A stretch of 54,935 bases of DNA from Rhodocyclaceae bacterium UBA2346 (GTDB taxonomy: Bacteria > Pseudomonadota > Gammaproteobacteria > Burkholderiales > Rhodocyclaceae), in NCBI GenBank assembly GCA_002344625.1, contig DDUE01000048.1, positions 1 through 54,935 on the forward strand, in the 5' to 3' direction. Within the stretch, counting starts at the first letter, position 1. Every line of letters starts with the position of its first letter. The translations under genes were made by a program, and so were the position numbers. This document shows positions 14,713 to 22,861 of this stretch, one piece after another. The notes under the pieces are model-generated. The model had not been told where the DNA came from and did no database searches. It saw only the letters and a list, made by a program, of their open reading frames with translations.

Positions 14713-16907
14713 CGCAACGACAAATCTTCGTTGACGATGCGCGGCGTGATGAAGATCAGCAGTTCGCTTCGGTTCGAAATGTTGCTCGTGTTCCGGAACA
14801 ATGCGCCGACATAGGGCAGGTCACCCAGTAGCGGGACTTTATCTACACTACTAGATTCTGTTTCTTCAAAAATTCCGCCAAGTACCACAGTACCGCCGTT
14901 CTCGACCAAAACCTCGGTCTGAACGTTCTTGGTGTCGATCGGCGGCACATTCTCGAGCGCCCGCTCGTAAGCCGCACGATCCTTGTGTACCTGCACCCGC
15001 AGCTGCACCCGCCCATCGGGCGTGATCTGGGGCCGCACCTTCAGCGACAAGACCGCCTTCTTGAATGCGATGTTGGTCGCGCCCGAACTCGTGGATTCCT
15101 GATAAGGGACTTCCTCACCTTGCTCGATCGACGCTTCGACCTGATTTGCGGTCAACACCCGTGGACTCGAGATAATGCGCCCGCGACCGTCCGACTCAAG
15201 TGCACTGAGCTCAAGATTGATGAACCGGGTTGCGGCATTGTTCCACAACACCATAGATAGCGCACTCGCGAGTGCGCTATCTACAGGCTTATTCACGTTG
15301 AGCCCACCCGGTACCGAGTTGACCGCATCCGCAATATCGAAGATGTCATCCCTGTTCCCAACCAATTGTCCAGCATTCGCAGCGGTCGACTCGAGGCTAC
15401 CACCAATCGTACCTTGCCGAATCGGGCGCCCATTGGCGTCATAGCCCACTACCCGTCCACCAACGCCGCCAACACCCAATCTCACCCCCAATTCGCGCTG
15501 GAACCCCTTGTTGGCCTCGACGACCCGGGCCTCGATCAGCACCTGGCGCGGCGCGACGTCAATCTCGGCCACCAAGCGACGCACATCGGCCAAACGCGAT
15601 CCCACATCGGTCACAAAGACCTTGTTGCTGCGATCATCAAAGGTCACGCTGCCACGCTGCGACAGGACCGACTGATCCTTGTTGCTAAGAAAGGCGTGAA
15701 TCTCCTTCGCGTTGTGATAGTTGATCTGGAAACTTTCCGTCAGCACCGGCTCCAACACCGAAACCTGCGACATCGCCTCGAGTTGCATTCTTTCGCGCGC
15801 CGCGAGCTCTTCGCCCGGCGCGATCCAGATCACGTTGCCGCTCTTGCGCATGTCCAGACCCTTGGCCTGGAGAATGATGTCGAGCGCCTGGTCCCAGGGG
15901 ACATCCTTCAGGCGCAGGGTCAGGTTGCCTTGCACCGAATCGCTGGTGACGATGTTGAAGTTGGTGAAATCGGCGATCACCTGCAGGACCGAGCGGACAT
16001 CGATATTCTGAAAGTTCAGCGACAGCTTCTCACCACCGAACTCTCCAGGACGCGCGGTCTGGACCAGGCGATTCGGGTCCTCGACGATGCGTCGCACCTC
16101 GAGCACGAACTGCGTATCGCTCTGGTAGGCGTTGTGCTCCCACAGCCCGTTCGGGGTGACGACCAGCTTGACGTTCTGACCTTGCGACTGGGCAATCATC
16201 GAGGTGACCGGGGTGCCGAAATCGGTGACGTCGGAACGACGCTGGAGATGTTCGGGCAGCGAAGAGTCGAGAAATTCGACCACCAGGTTTCCGCCTTGCG
16301 GACGGATGTCGATGCCGGTATCCGCGCTCGAAAGCTGGACCACGATGCGCCCCTCGCCATCCTTGCCGCGACGGAACGCGATGTCCCGAACGGTCTTGGC
16401 CGTGGCGACATGATCGGCCCGCGGCGCCGCGAAGTTCGCCAGCGCGGCGCCGACCGCGGTCGTGGTGACGGTCTCGCGTATGATCGGAGTCAGTACGATG
16501 ATGACGTCACGTCCCTCCACCCGCGTTTCGTACGGTGATACGCGGGTGAGGTTCAGCACCAACCGGGTGCGGTCGCCGACCTGCACGATGTTGGCACTGA
16601 GGAGATCGCCCTGCGAAATCGTCTGCTGTGTCCGCCCGAGGCCGTTGGCGGTGTCCGGAAAGTCGAACGCGATACGCGCCGGCTCGGCAATGCTGAAACT
16701 CGCCGGTGGATCGTTCAGTTGGGATCTCATCCGCATGCGAACGTAGGTCGAACCGCCCTGCTCGACCACTTCGAGACTTTCGATCTGGTTGCTTGCGGAG
16801 GCCACCGCCCCCGAGTCACCGGCCGGATCCTGGGCAAAGATGGCAGGCACCGGCGCAACGAGCAGGCTAGCCGCAGCAACGAGCGCCATCATCGTTTTAC
16901 TTGTCAT
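14709..16907 (-). CDS. pilQ: Type IV pilus secretin
   Basis: Outer-membrane secretin through which the type IV pilus is extruded; its subunits form a ring aligned with the PilMNOP inner-membrane complex. The ATG at 16907 is preceded by AGGAG at good spacing; a TTG two codons earlier is less likely. The protein has 732 residues: signal peptide 1-26 (ending PAIFAQ), two AMIN domains (about 40-140 and 165-265), an STN/N0 domain (about 300-380, LSLNFQNIDVRSVLQ), an N1/KH domain (DVAPRQVLIEARVVE) and the secretin barrel (about 560-725, with VPYQ, VQLRVQVHKD and the end EETESSSVDKVPLLGDLPYVG). A perfect 30-bp palindrome lies inside the gene (listed separately). Confidence 0.97.
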   Translation of the reverse strand: MTSKTMMALVAAASLLVAPVPAIFAQDPAGDSGAVASASNQIESLEVVEQGGSTYVRMRMRSQLNDPPASFSIAEPARIAFDFPDTANGLGRTQQTISQGDLLSANIVQVGDRTRLVLNLTRVSPYETRVEGRDVIIVLTPIIRETVTTTAVGAALANFAAPRADHVATAKTVRDIAFRRGKDGEGRIVVQLSSADTGIDIRPQGGNLVVEFLDSSLPEHLQRRSDVTDFGTPVTSMIAQSQGQNVKLVVTPNGLWEHNAYQSDTQFVLEVRRIVEDPNRLVQTARPGEFGGEKLSLNFQNIDVRSVLQVIADFTNFNIVTSDSVQGNLTLRLKDVPWDQALDIILQAKGLDMRKSGNVIWIAPGEELAARERMQLEAMSQVSVLEPVLTESFQINYHNAKEIHAFLSNKDQSVLSQRGSVTFDDRSNKVFVTDVGSRLADVRRLVAEIDVAPRQVLIEARVVEANKGFQRELGVRLGVGGVGGRVVGYDANGRPIRQGTIGGSLESTAANAGQLVGNRDDIFDIADAVNSVPGGLNVNKPVDSALASALSMVLWNNAATRFINLELSALESDGRGRIISSPRVLTANQVEASIEQGEEVPYQESTSSGATNIAFKKAVLSLKVRPQITPDGRVQLRVQVHKDRAAYERALENVPPIDTKNVQTEVLVENGGTVVLGGIFEETESSSVDKVPLLGDLPYVGALFRNTSNISNRSELLIFITPRIVNEDLSLR
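15254..15283. repeat. Perfect 30-bp palindrome inside pilQ
   Basis: The 15-base half TAGATAGCGCACTCG is followed immediately by its exact reverse complement, with no spacer. It encodes the internally repetitive peptide DSALASALSM around residue 545 of PilQ, in the linker before the secretin barrel. The reading frame is intact through it. Confidence 0.95.
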
Positions 16908-16916
16908 GGTCAACTC

Positions 16917-17426
16917 CTATTGCTCCTGCAATAGCAACTTGCTGGTGCGTTCCACCCAGTCACCGTTCATGTCTTCAACCATTTCCAACAGGCTCAGTTC
17001 TGTTTCCTGGATATCGGTCACGACCCCGTAATTCTGACCGAGATAATTGCCGACCTTGATCTGGTACAGGGCCTGATCAACCCTGATCAGCGCATTCGTT
17101 TCATTGCCGCGCGCAAGCACGCCCACCATTCCGAGCGATTCGAGCGGATAGGCCTCCAGTGGCTCCTTGGGTCGGTTCAGGTCGGGACCACCGCTGACCA
17201 CCTCGGCGCGTGCCTCCGGCACGATGCGGTTCGGCTCGAACGGGCTGACGGCGCCGGCCACTTCGTAGCTGAACACCGGAAAAGGCTTCATCTCGGGCAA
17301 TGGCTTCACGCCGCCAACCATCGTCCGCTCCTGCTGGGCCATCCATTGCGTGATGTTGTCCTTCTCGCCGCTGCAGGCGACGAGAGACAGGGCACCGAAC
17401 AGTATGACCGCATCCCTGAGATTCAT
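16917..17426 (-). CDS. pilP: Type IV pilus inner-membrane lipoprotein PilP
   Basis: Periplasmic lipoprotein that links the PilNO dimer to the PilQ secretin. The start MNLRDAVILFGALSLVACSG gives a lipobox (LVAC) with lipidated Cys17; an in-frame extension of 24 residues upstream lies in pilO and is rejected. It has 169 residues, normal for PilP. The C-terminal half has the PilP beta-domain signature PLESLGMVGVLARGNETNALIRVDQALYQ (residues about 100-128) and KVGNYLGQNYGVV. It begins 1 nt after the pilO stop and ends 9 nt before pilQ. Confidence 0.95.
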   Translation of the reverse strand: MNLRDAVILFGALSLVACSGEKDNITQWMAQQERTMVGGVKPLPEMKPFPVFSYEVAGAVSPFEPNRIVPEARAEVVSGGPDLNRPKEPLEAYPLESLGMVGVLARGNETNALIRVDQALYQIKVGNYLGQNYGVVTDIQETELSLLEMVEDMNGDWVERTSKLLLQEQ

Positions 17427-17427
17427 T

Positions 17428-18114
17428 TTACTTGCGCCCCTGTCTGTCCTTCTTCTCCTGCTCCTGCTTTTGCCGCTGCAGGGCAAGCTCCTCTTCATCC
17501 AGGTAACGGTAGGTGACGGCCTTCGCCTCCATTTTCAGCGGACCGCCGTCGAGGCGTGTGAGCGAAACATCGTTCAGGGTCACGATCCGCGGCATCTGCG
17601 CCACATCGCTCGCAAAGGCGCCGAAATCGTCGTACTCGCCGACGATGCTGACTGCAATCGGCATCTCGGCGTAGAAATCCTTGACCACGTCGGCGCCGGG
17701 TTTGAAGAGTTCGAAGCTCAGGCCCCGGCCGAGCCCGGCCTGATTGATATCGGCGAGCAGGGAGTCCATCTCGGCACGATTCGGCAGTTGTTTCAACAAC
17801 GCCCCGAACTGGCGATCGGTTTCCTCGAGCTGCCGGCGATACTCGTGCAGATTGACCGCCAGACGCTTCTTGGCGGCCCAGTCGAGGCGCAATTGCTGCT
17901 CTTCCGCCTCCCGCCGCGCCAGCAGGTCCGCCTGGTCGCGCCAATCGAACCACCATGCTGCCGCGATCGTCGCCACGAACAGGCTTATGAACACCGCCAC
18001 CCGTGGTGCCAGTGGCCACTGCCCGGGGTCATTCTGATCGAGCCCCTTGAAATCACCCGCCAGCGCTTCGAAATCGATCTTCCTGCGCGTGAAGGGGGTC
18101 TTGCCGACGCTCAT
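17428..18114 (-). CDS. pilO: Type IV pilus inner-membrane protein PilO
   Basis: Bitopic protein that dimerises with PilN in the alignment complex. It has 228 residues: a short cytoplasmic N-terminus, one transmembrane helix at about 38-57 (VAVFISLFVATIAAAWW), a coiled coil (about 65-115, rich in E, R, Q), and a periplasmic ferredoxin-like domain beginning LPNRAEMDSLLADI. The charged, Lys/Gln-rich tail is a little long. The ATG overlaps the pilN stop (ATGA). Confidence 0.95.
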   Translation of the reverse strand: MSVGKTPFTRRKIDFEALAGDFKGLDQNDPGQWPLAPRVAVFISLFVATIAAAWWFDWRDQADLLARREAEEQQLRLDWAAKKRLAVNLHEYRRQLEETDRQFGALLKQLPNRAEMDSLLADINQAGLGRGLSFELFKPGADVVKDFYAEMPIAVSIVGEYDDFGAFASDVAQMPRIVTLNDVSLTRLDGGPLKMEAKAVTYRYLDEEELALQRQKQEQEKKDRQGRK

Positions 18115-18683
18115 CGCACGGCCTCCGTAGCATCCTCTGCGCTGGCCTGCGTGATGCTGATGTTCAGCGAGAACTCACTCAGCCGACGGTTGTCCAGCGA
18201 AGCCGACTTGACCTCGATCAGACCCGGCCTTTCGAGGAACGGCGATTGGTCCAGGTTGCGCATCAGGTGAGACACCCGCGAATTCGACTGGGCATAGCCG
18301 GCAAGGGTGATGAGCGGCCCCGTCTGCTTGATCGACTTGAGATAGACACCATCCGGCACACTGCGCAGCAATTCGTTCATCAGGTGAACCGATTGCGACC
18401 GGTTGTGCTGCAAGGACTCGATCACCTGCTTTCTCTCGAGCAATGCATCGATCTGCTCACGCAGATTCTTGATTTCGGCTATCTCGGTGTCGAGATTCTT
18501 GATCTCGGTCTTGAAGATGTTGTTGCGCGCATCCTGCGCATCGACCGCCGACACGATCAAGGTATGCACCAGATACGCGATTGCTGCGCCGAGCACCACC
18601 ACCAGCGCGGAAATCACGAAAAACTCGCGCTTGCGCTCCCGGCGCTTTTCCTCGCGGTGAGGGAGCAGATTGATGCGTATCAT
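18111..18683 (-). CDS. pilN: Type IV pilus inner-membrane protein PilN
   Basis: Partner of PilO; its cytoplasmic N-terminus docks into PilM. The start MIRINLLPHREEKRRER carries the INLLP motif that PilM binds, which fixes the start; the frame extends 59 codons upstream inside pilM with no family similarity. It has 190 residues with one transmembrane helix (about 23-45) and a coiled coil that leads into a periplasmic domain. Both ends overlap neighbours by ATGA. Confidence 0.96.
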   Translation of the reverse strand: MIRINLLPHREEKRRERKREFFVISALVVVLGAAIAYLVHTLIVSAVDAQDARNNIFKTEIKNLDTEIAEIKNLREQIDALLERKQVIESLQHNRSQSVHLMNELLRSVPDGVYLKSIKQTGPLITLAGYAQSNSRVSHLMRNLDQSPFLERPGLIEVKSASLDNRRLSEFSLNISITQASAEDATEAVR

Positions 18684-19756
18684 GCGTCGAATCTCCGCAG
18701 CGCGAGACCGCAGGCGACCATGAGGGACGGTGCCACCGCCTGCAGGCTCTTCGAGCGCACCTTGGAATTGGCCGCCATCGCCACGAACGGGTTCGCCACG
18801 ACCGTCGCGACCTGGGTTCGCCCCCGGACCACGTCGGCCAGGCCCGGCATGACGGAACACCCGCCGGCCAGCACGATGTCATTCACCTCGTTATATTGGG
18901 TGGACGTGAAGAAGAATTGCAGCGCGCGCGAAATCTCGAGCGCAATGCTGTCGAGAAAAGGGCGCTGGAGATCCCGCTCATAGTCATCGGGAAGCTCGCC
19001 CGACAGCTTCGCCGTTTCGGCCTCTTCGAAGCTCATGCCGTACTGTCGCGAGATATCCTGAGTGAGCTGGTTGCCGCCTAGCGGCTGCTCGCGATTATAG
19101 AGTTGCCGGCCATTGCGCAGCATCGTCACGCTGGTGCCGGTCGCGCCCACATCGACGAGCGCGACGATCCGGTCACGCCCGCCCTCTTCCAGCTGCCGGC
19201 TCACCAATTCGAAAGCAGCCTCGGAGGCGAAGGATTCGACATCCACCACGACCGCCTTGAGGCCCGCGGCCTCGGCCACCGCGACGCGGTCCTCGACCTT
19301 TTCCTTGCGCGACGCGGCAATCAGGACTTCGACATCGTCGGAGCTTGCCGGCGACGGGCCGATCACCTGAAAGTCGAGATTGACTTCGTCCAGCGCAAAT
19401 GGAATGTATTGATTGGCCTCGGACTCGACCTGGAATTCCATGTCCTGCTCGCGCAGCCCGGCCGGCAGGACGATCTTCTTTGTAATCACCGACGACGCCG
19501 GCAATGCCACCGCAACCTGCTTCACACCGGCGCCCATTCGGCGCACCGCCCGCTTGATCGCTTCGCCGACACCTTCGAGGCTGACGATGTTTCCGTCTAC
19601 CACCGCATCGCGCGGCAAGGTCTCGATCGAAAAGCGCTCGACTCGAAAGCCATCCTTTTCGCTTCCCGACAATTCAAGCATCTTGACAGATGAAGATGAA
19701 ATATCGAGCCCAACGAGCTGGCGAACCTTCGAACCGAACAGGCGGAAGTCTGTCAC
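18680..19756 (-). CDS. pilM: Type IV pilus assembly ATPase-like protein PilM
   Basis: Cytoplasmic actin-like (FtsA-fold) protein that forms the base of the pilus alignment complex and binds the PilN N-terminus. It has 358 residues. The nucleotide-binding elements are GLDISSSSVKMLELSG, VALVDVGATGTSV and IVLAGGCSVMPGL. The start is a GTG (19756); an AAAGGA ribosome site 8 nt upstream supports it. It is the first gene of the pilMNOPQ-aroKB-dgt operon, diverging from ponA across an AT-rich intergenic region. Confidence 0.96.
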   Translation of the reverse strand: MTDFRLFGSKVRQLVGLDISSSSVKMLELSGSEKDGFRVERFSIETLPRDAVVDGNIVSLEGVGEAIKRAVRRMGAGVKQVAVALPASSVITKKIVLPAGLREQDMEFQVESEANQYIPFALDEVNLDFQVIGPSPASSDDVEVLIAASRKEKVEDRVAVAEAAGLKAVVVDVESFASEAAFELVSRQLEEGGRDRIVALVDVGATGTSVTMLRNGRQLYNREQPLGGNQLTQDISRQYGMSFEEAETAKLSGELPDDYERDLQRPFLDSIALEISRALQFFFTSTQYNEVNDIVLAGGCSVMPGLADVVRGRTQVATVVANPFVAMAANSKVRSKSLQAVAPSLMVACGLALRRFDA

Positions 19757-19792
19757 AAAGAAAATCCTTTCATTTCTTTATGTTACGCTCAA

Positions 19793-19822
19793 ATGATACT
19801 TGCTTACTTTAAATGCTAGCAA
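19793..19822 (-). promoter_or_regulatory. Candidate sigma-70 promoter for the pilM operon
   Basis: On the minus strand, TTGCTA (19822-19817) and TATCAT (19798-19793) are separated by 18 bp, with a leader of about 30 nt to the GTG of pilM. The region is much more AT-rich than its surroundings. It rests on the match alone. Confidence 0.4.
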
Positions 19823-19887
19823 TAAACGATACAAAGTGTAAAGCAAAAGCTTGACAGAATGCACTGGAGCAGTTCGCCCCCCCTCCG

Positions 19888-19893
19888 TATAAT
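19888..19893 (+). promoter_or_regulatory. Candidate -10 box for the penicillin-binding protein gene
   Basis: A perfect TATAAT lies 30 nt upstream of the ATG of the PBP1A gene. The only good -35 (TTGACA at 19851-19856) is 31 bp away, too far to pair, so the -35 element is weak (TGGAGC at 17 bp) or absent. Confidence 0.4.
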
Positions 19894-19922
19894 CCGGCCT
19901 TTGCCAGCTTCCTGGATTCTTG

Positions 19923-22301
19923 ATGCGCTGGGTACTCTATCCCCTGACCCTGTTACTCGTGCTGATCGTCGTCGGGCTGGCTTCGGTCGGGACCGCGATC
20001 ATGTTCGCCTGGCCCAAGCTGCCGTCGCTCGAAGTCCTCACCGACTACCGACCCAAAATTCCGCTGCGAGTATACACGGCCGATGGTTACCTCATCGGCG
20101 AGTTCGGCGAGGAACGGCGGGCGCTCGTGGGCATTTCCCAAGTTCCCGACATCCTCCGGAAAGCCATCCTCGCTGCCGAGGACGAACGGTTCTATGAACA
20201 CCCGGGAATCGACGTCATCGGGCTCGGCCGGGCCGCATTCGCCAACCTGGTGAGCGGCGAACGGGGCCAGGGCGCTTCGACCATCACGATGCAGGTCGCG
20301 CGCAACTTCTTCCTGTCACGCGAGAAAACCTATAACCGCAAGCTCTACGAGGTGCTGCTGTCGCTCAAGATCGAGCACAACCTGACCAAGGACCAGATCC
20401 TCGAGCTGTATCTCAACCAGATCTTCCTGGGGCAGCGTGCCTACGGTTTCGCTTCGGCCGCGCGCATCTACTTCGGCAAACAACTCGACGAACTCAATCT
20501 TGCCGAGGCGGCGATGCTGGCGGGACTGCCGAAGGCGCCATCGCTGTTCAACCCGGTCACGAATCCACGGCGGGCCACGCTTCGCCAGCAATACGTATTG
20601 CGCCGCATGCTCGAGGCGGGCTTCATTTCCCAGGACGACTACCTCGCGGCACGCGACATGCCGGTTCCGCTGGCCGCCACGCGCGCATCGCCGGCCACCT
20701 CCGGTGCCACCGGACCGGCCTCGCTGCATGGGGACGACGTGGCCGAGATGGCCCGCCTGATGGCCGTCGAGCAGTTCGGCGACGAAGCGCATCAACTCGG
20801 CATCCGGGTCGTCACCACGATCCGGATGGCTGACCAGATCGCCGCCTACCGCGCGCTACGCAAAGGGGTGCTCGACTTCGACAAGCGCCGTGGCTACCGT
20901 GGCCCGGAGTCGTTCGCGGATCTCTCGGTATCGGGCAGGGACGAAGCAAACCTCGATGAATTACTGTCCGAGTCGCGCGACTACGACGACCTGCTCGTAG
21001 CGATCGTGGTCGAAGCCTCGCCCAAGCGGGTGAAGGTCTATCGCCACGGCGGCTTCATCGAGATCACCGGCGCCGGCCTGGCATTTGCCGCGCCCATGCT
21101 GAACGAGCGCGCGCCACAGACTCGGCGGATTCGCCCCGGCGCGATCGTGCGCATCCGCGACACCGGCGAGAAGGGCTGGGAAATCCTGCAACTCCCCGAG
21201 GTCGAGGCCGCGGTGATCGCGCTCGACGCCGATACCGGTGCGGTGCGCGCCCTGGTGGGCGGATTCGACTTCCGGCGCAGCAAGTTCAATCATGTGACCC
21301 AGGCCCTGCGGCAGCCGGGCTCCAGCTTCAAACCCTTCATCTATTCGGCGGCCCTCGAAAAAGGGTTCTCGCCGGGCCAGTACGTCGAGGACTCGCCGCT
21401 CTACTTCCCGGCCGGCATCACCGGCAGCAAGGCCTGGGAGCCCAAGAACTACGACGGCAAGTTCGAAGGACCGATGACCATCCGGGATGCGCTGGTCAAG
21501 TCGAAGAACATGGTTTCGATACGCCTGCTGCAGGCAGTGTCACCCGCGTTCGCACAGGAGTACATCACCCGCTTCGGTTTCGAAGCCGAGCAGCATCCCG
21601 CCTATCTCACGATGGCGCTCGGCGCAGGTGCGGTCACCCCGTGGCAGGTCGCCGGCGCCTATGCCGTGTTCGCCAACGGCGGCTACAAGGTCGAGCCCTA
21701 CATCGTTAGCGAGATCATCGACGGCAACGGCCAGACCGTTGCGCGGGTCGACCCACCGATGGCCGGCGGTACCGCGCCCCTCGCGATCGATCCGCGCAAC
21801 GCATGGCTGATCGACTCGATGCTTCAGGACGTGGTCCGCCGCGGCACCGCCACCCGCGCCAAAACCCTCGGGCGCAATGACCTGGCCGGCAAGACGGGCA
21901 CGACCAACGATTACGTCGATGCGTGGTTCGCCGGCTACAACCCGGACATCGTCGCGGTAAGCTGGATGGGCTATGATCAGCCACAAAACCTGGGCAGGGG
22001 CGAAACCGGCGGGCGGGCCGCCCTGCCGATCTGGATCGACTACATGCGCGCGGCACTCAAGGACGTACCACAGCGCGAACGCACCCGGCCCGCAGGACTC
22101 GTGTCACATCGCAATGAATCGACCGGCAGCGTGGACTTCCACTATCGCGAAAACCCGCCGCCCGCGCCACTCGCACCAGCGCTTCCGGACATACCGGAGC
22201 TGAGATACTTCATCGACGAAGCGCCCAGCCCGCCGGCCGGACAGGGAACACCCCAGACGCCGGCGCCAGTCGAAGAACGTGTGTTGAGTCCGCTGCGCTG
22301 A
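19923..22301 (+). CDS. mrcA: Penicillin-binding protein 1A (bifunctional transglycosylase/transpeptidase)
   Basis: Inner-membrane class A PBP that polymerises and cross-links peptidoglycan. It has 792 residues. A signal-anchor helix lies at about 5-29. The GT51 glycosyltransferase domain (about 55-230) has EDERFYEHPGID, GASTITMQVARNFFL and the RKLYEVLLSLKIE segment. An OB-like insertion follows. The transpeptidase domain has the SxxK nucleophile at Ser467 (GSSFKPF), SKN (VKSKNMVS) and KTGTTNDYVDAWF. The start is the ATG at 19923; a TTG directly before it is ignored. The proline-rich tail is variable in the family. Divergent location next to pilMNOPQ is the classic proteobacterial arrangement. 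Confidence 0.97.
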   Translation: MRWVLYPLTLLLVLIVVGLASVGTAIMFAWPKLPSLEVLTDYRPKIPLRVYTADGYLIGEFGEERRALVGISQVPDILRKAILAAEDERFYEHPGIDVIGLGRAAFANLVSGERGQGASTITMQVARNFFLSREKTYNRKLYEVLLSLKIEHNLTKDQILELYLNQIFLGQRAYGFASAARIYFGKQLDELNLAEAAMLAGLPKAPSLFNPVTNPRRATLRQQYVLRRMLEAGFISQDDYLAARDMPVPLAATRASPATSGATGPASLHGDDVAEMARLMAVEQFGDEAHQLGIRVVTTIRMADQIAAYRALRKGVLDFDKRRGYRGPESFADLSVSGRDEANLDELLSESRDYDDLLVAIVVEASPKRVKVYRHGGFIEITGAGLAFAAPMLNERAPQTRRIRPGAIVRIRDTGEKGWEILQLPEVEAAVIALDADTGAVRALVGGFDFRRSKFNHVTQALRQPGSSFKPFIYSAALEKGFSPGQYVEDSPLYFPAGITGSKAWEPKNYDGKFEGPMTIRDALVKSKNMVSIRLLQAVSPAFAQEYITRFGFEAEQHPAYLTMALGAGAVTPWQVAGAYAVFANGGYKVEPYIVSEIIDGNGQTVARVDPPMAGGTAPLAIDPRNAWLIDSMLQDVVRRGTATRAKTLGRNDLAGKTGTTNDYVDAWFAGYNPDIVAVSWMGYDQPQNLGRGETGGRAALPIWIDYMRAALKDVPQRERTRPAGLVSHRNESTGSVDFHYRENPPPAPLAPALPDIPELRYFIDEAPSPPAGQGTPQTPAPVEERVLSPLR

Positions 22302-22311
22302 CCGGCCGGTT

Positions 22312-22638
22312 TCAAGCGGGCGCGCGCACTGTCACCGGCGCCCCCGACTGCTCGCCGACGACCCGCTCCAGGAGCGCGTAAAGCTCGGCGCCGTCGCGCC
22401 CCGAAACCCAGGCGGCGGCCTCCGGGCGAAAGTGGAAACCACCGGACTTCGCCGCCACCCAGATCTCGCGGGCGGCCGTATGGCGGTTGATGATCACTTT
22501 GGAGCCGTTCTCGAACTCGACTTCGAGCACGCCGCCCGGTTTGCACTCGATGTCGAGTTCGGCCCCGCACCCTTCCAGTGCCTCTTCGATGCGCCCCAGT
22601 TCGGCATCGGCCAAGGCGTTGAACACGGACTCATCCAT
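22312..22638 (-). CDS. cyaY: Frataxin-like iron-sulfur assembly protein
   Basis: Small acidic protein that binds iron and regulates the IscS/IscU scaffold. The second of two adjacent ATGs (MDESVFNALADAEL) has the better spacing to GGAG; the protein then has 108 residues, as usual for CyaY. The acidic helix 1 (DAELGRIEEALEGCGAELD) and the beta-sheet with VLEVEFENGSKVIINRH, REIWVAAKSGGFHF and AWVSGRDGAELYALL match the frataxin fold. It diverges from the small lipoprotein gene 46 bp away, the common cyaY-lptM-lysA arrangement. Confidence 0.95.
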   Translation of the reverse strand: MDESVFNALADAELGRIEEALEGCGAELDIECKPGGVLEVEFENGSKVIINRHTAAREIWVAAKSGGFHFRPEAAAWVSGRDGAELYALLERVVGEQSGAPVTVRAPA

Positions 22639-22684
22639 CATCTCTCCTTCTGTTACGATTGGGGCTTTTGGGTCAATCGACGCC

Positions 22685-22861
22685 ATGCGCTTTTCGACCA
22701 TCATCGCCTTGGTGGGTTGCGCCGCACTCCTCAATGCATGCGGAATAAAGGGGCCGCTCGTCCTGCCGCCGCCCGCGGGGGCAGCCAGCCAGGCCAAGCC
22801 CGCCCCGGCCACCGATCATAGCAACAACGAAGCCCGCCCAACCTCTGCCGAACGACAATGA
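22685..22861 (+). CDS. lptM: LptM-like small lipoprotein
   Basis: A 58-residue lipoprotein precursor. The signal peptide MRFSTIIALVGCAALLNAC ends in the lipobox LNAC. The mature protein starts CGIKGPLVLPPP, the signature of the LptM (YifL) family, which helps mature the LptD translocon for lipopolysaccharide export. The rest is a disordered Ala/Pro-rich tail. The stop overlaps the lysA ATG (ATGA), so it is probably co-translated with lysA, as in many Proteobacteria. Confidence 0.9.
   Translation: MRFSTIIALVGCAALLNACGIKGPLVLPPPAGAASQAKPAPATDHSNNEARPTSAERQ

Noticed and set aside
19851..19893. TTGACA (19851) and TATAAT (19888) as one sigma-70 promoter for the PBP1A gene
   Set aside because: The spacer is 31 bp, far from the 16-18 bp needed; only the -10 box is kept as a candidate.
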